Source: Apostichopus parvimensis
Taxonomy: Eukaryota > Echinodermata > Holothuroidea > Aspidochirotida > Stichopodidae
Direction of reading: 5' to 3'
DNA length: 30,864 nucleotides
Assembly: GCA_000934455.1 (NCBI GenBank)
Contig: KN882713.1
Span: forward strand, 6,845 to 37,708
Below the pieces are notes generated by a model that did not search any database, was not told where the DNA came from, and saw only the letters and a list, made by a program, of their open reading frames with translations. Of this stretch, positions 30,480 through 30,864 are shown one piece after another. How positions within the stretch are numbered: position 1 is the stretch's first letter; each line of letters starts with the position of its first letter. A program made the position numbers and the translations under genes.

Positions 30480-30864
30480 ACGAACCTGTGCGCAAACGTA
30501 ACAGAATGAATTTAAACACGTTTAAACGAAGCCAAACGCTGCAGAACGGTACTGCATGCAAACGAACGCAAACAGATACCTCAGAACGGAGAAAATATTG
30601 GCAAAGAAAAGCTTTGCTACTTAACAGAAGTGTTGCGGATGCAAACGAACGCTTCCGAACGCTTCCGAACGAAAATAATGTTGCTTTGTTCCCTTTGTTA
30701 TGCATCACTTTTGTGTAACTAAGCGGATTAAATTCTTCACCTAACAAACGAACGCATCGGAACGGTGACCCTTTTAGCGGTCCGTTCGGATGCGTTCAAC
30801 ATCGTTCCAGGGTGGATTTAGGCATGCATTTGAACGAGTTCAAACTCAGCAGCACGCAAATGAA
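30480..30864 (-). repeat. CGTTC pentamer array, right block (inverted)
   Basis: GAACG, the reverse complement of CGTTC, occurs nine times between 30543 and 30835, often as AAACGAACGC, with three CGTTC copies grouped at 30782-30808. The block runs to the window edge. It shares an 18-base and a 12-base exact inverted match with the left block, in the same order. It may be the other end of one element, or an independent copy of a dispersed family. Confidence 0.68.

Noticed and set aside
1..30864. CRISPR arrays, rRNA genes, bacterial operons
   Set aside because: Tandem arrays here have no spacer structure, and no rRNA or operon-like gene clusters were seen. All clear genes are eukaryotic mobile elements.

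Overview
The window reads as non-coding, repeat-rich DNA from an invertebrate animal, probably a marine one. It is AT-rich, genes have introns, and almost every recognisable protein comes from a eukaryotic mobile element: a Ty3/gypsy LTR retrotransposon, a Penelope-like element with a GIY-YIG nuclease, a jockey/CR1-type LINE, a tnp2/CACTA-type DNA transposon, a tRNA-derived SINE, and an element carrying the zinc-binding N-terminal part of RAG1. That mix fits echinoderms, hemichordates, lancelets or molluscs. I cannot name the species. No bacterial operon, rRNA, true tRNA gene or CRISPR array is present.

Layout. 1-1650 is the end of a minisatellite with a unit of about 54 bp and a higher-order period. 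2956-3290 is a second, shorter tandem array. 3762-3930 and 10823-10990 are inverted copies of one dispersed repeat. 5983-6083 looks like a broken first exon of a THAP-domain gene. 7090-8395 is a 5'-truncated LINE (minus strand) lying about ten bases past the stop codon of a decayed tnp2-type transposase (8407-10790, minus). 11620-11807 is an almost perfect palindrome of MITE type. 12269-12371 and 13220-13312 are two small minus-strand exons with good splice sites and matching phase, the best candidates for host coding sequence.

13472-19477 is one Ty3/gypsy insertion with a 985-bp 5' LTR, a primer-binding site, gag, pro, RT, RNase H and the start of integrase. It has only 52 bp of 3' LTR left and is flanked by ATAT on both sides. 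It is itself a target: a 727-bp solo LTR sits in the protease (5-bp target duplication) and a 386-bp tRNA-SINE sits just behind the RT YIDD motif (7-bp duplication). The gag-pro junction still shows a complete -1 frameshift signal.

20158-25181 (minus) is the most interesting part. A multi-exon, decayed gene joins a RAG1-type N-terminal zinc region (including a RING finger) to exons of a different transposase-like core with a GDYEFLC...GASG...C..WC signature. This resembles the N-RAG-TP type of transposon described from the sea slug Aplysia. Its largest intron is occupied by a Penelope-like element (22333-24260, minus) with a 12-bp target duplication and a possible decayed hammerhead ribozyme near its 3' end.

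26120-30864 has no recognisable gene but holds two arrays of the pentamer CGTTC, in opposite orientation and sharing an exact 18-base inverted match about 4.2 kb apart. They may be the ends of a further unidentified element.

Most coding sequences here are broken. The elements record successive insertions: host intron, then gypsy, then solo LTR and SINE; RAG1-N element, then Penelope.
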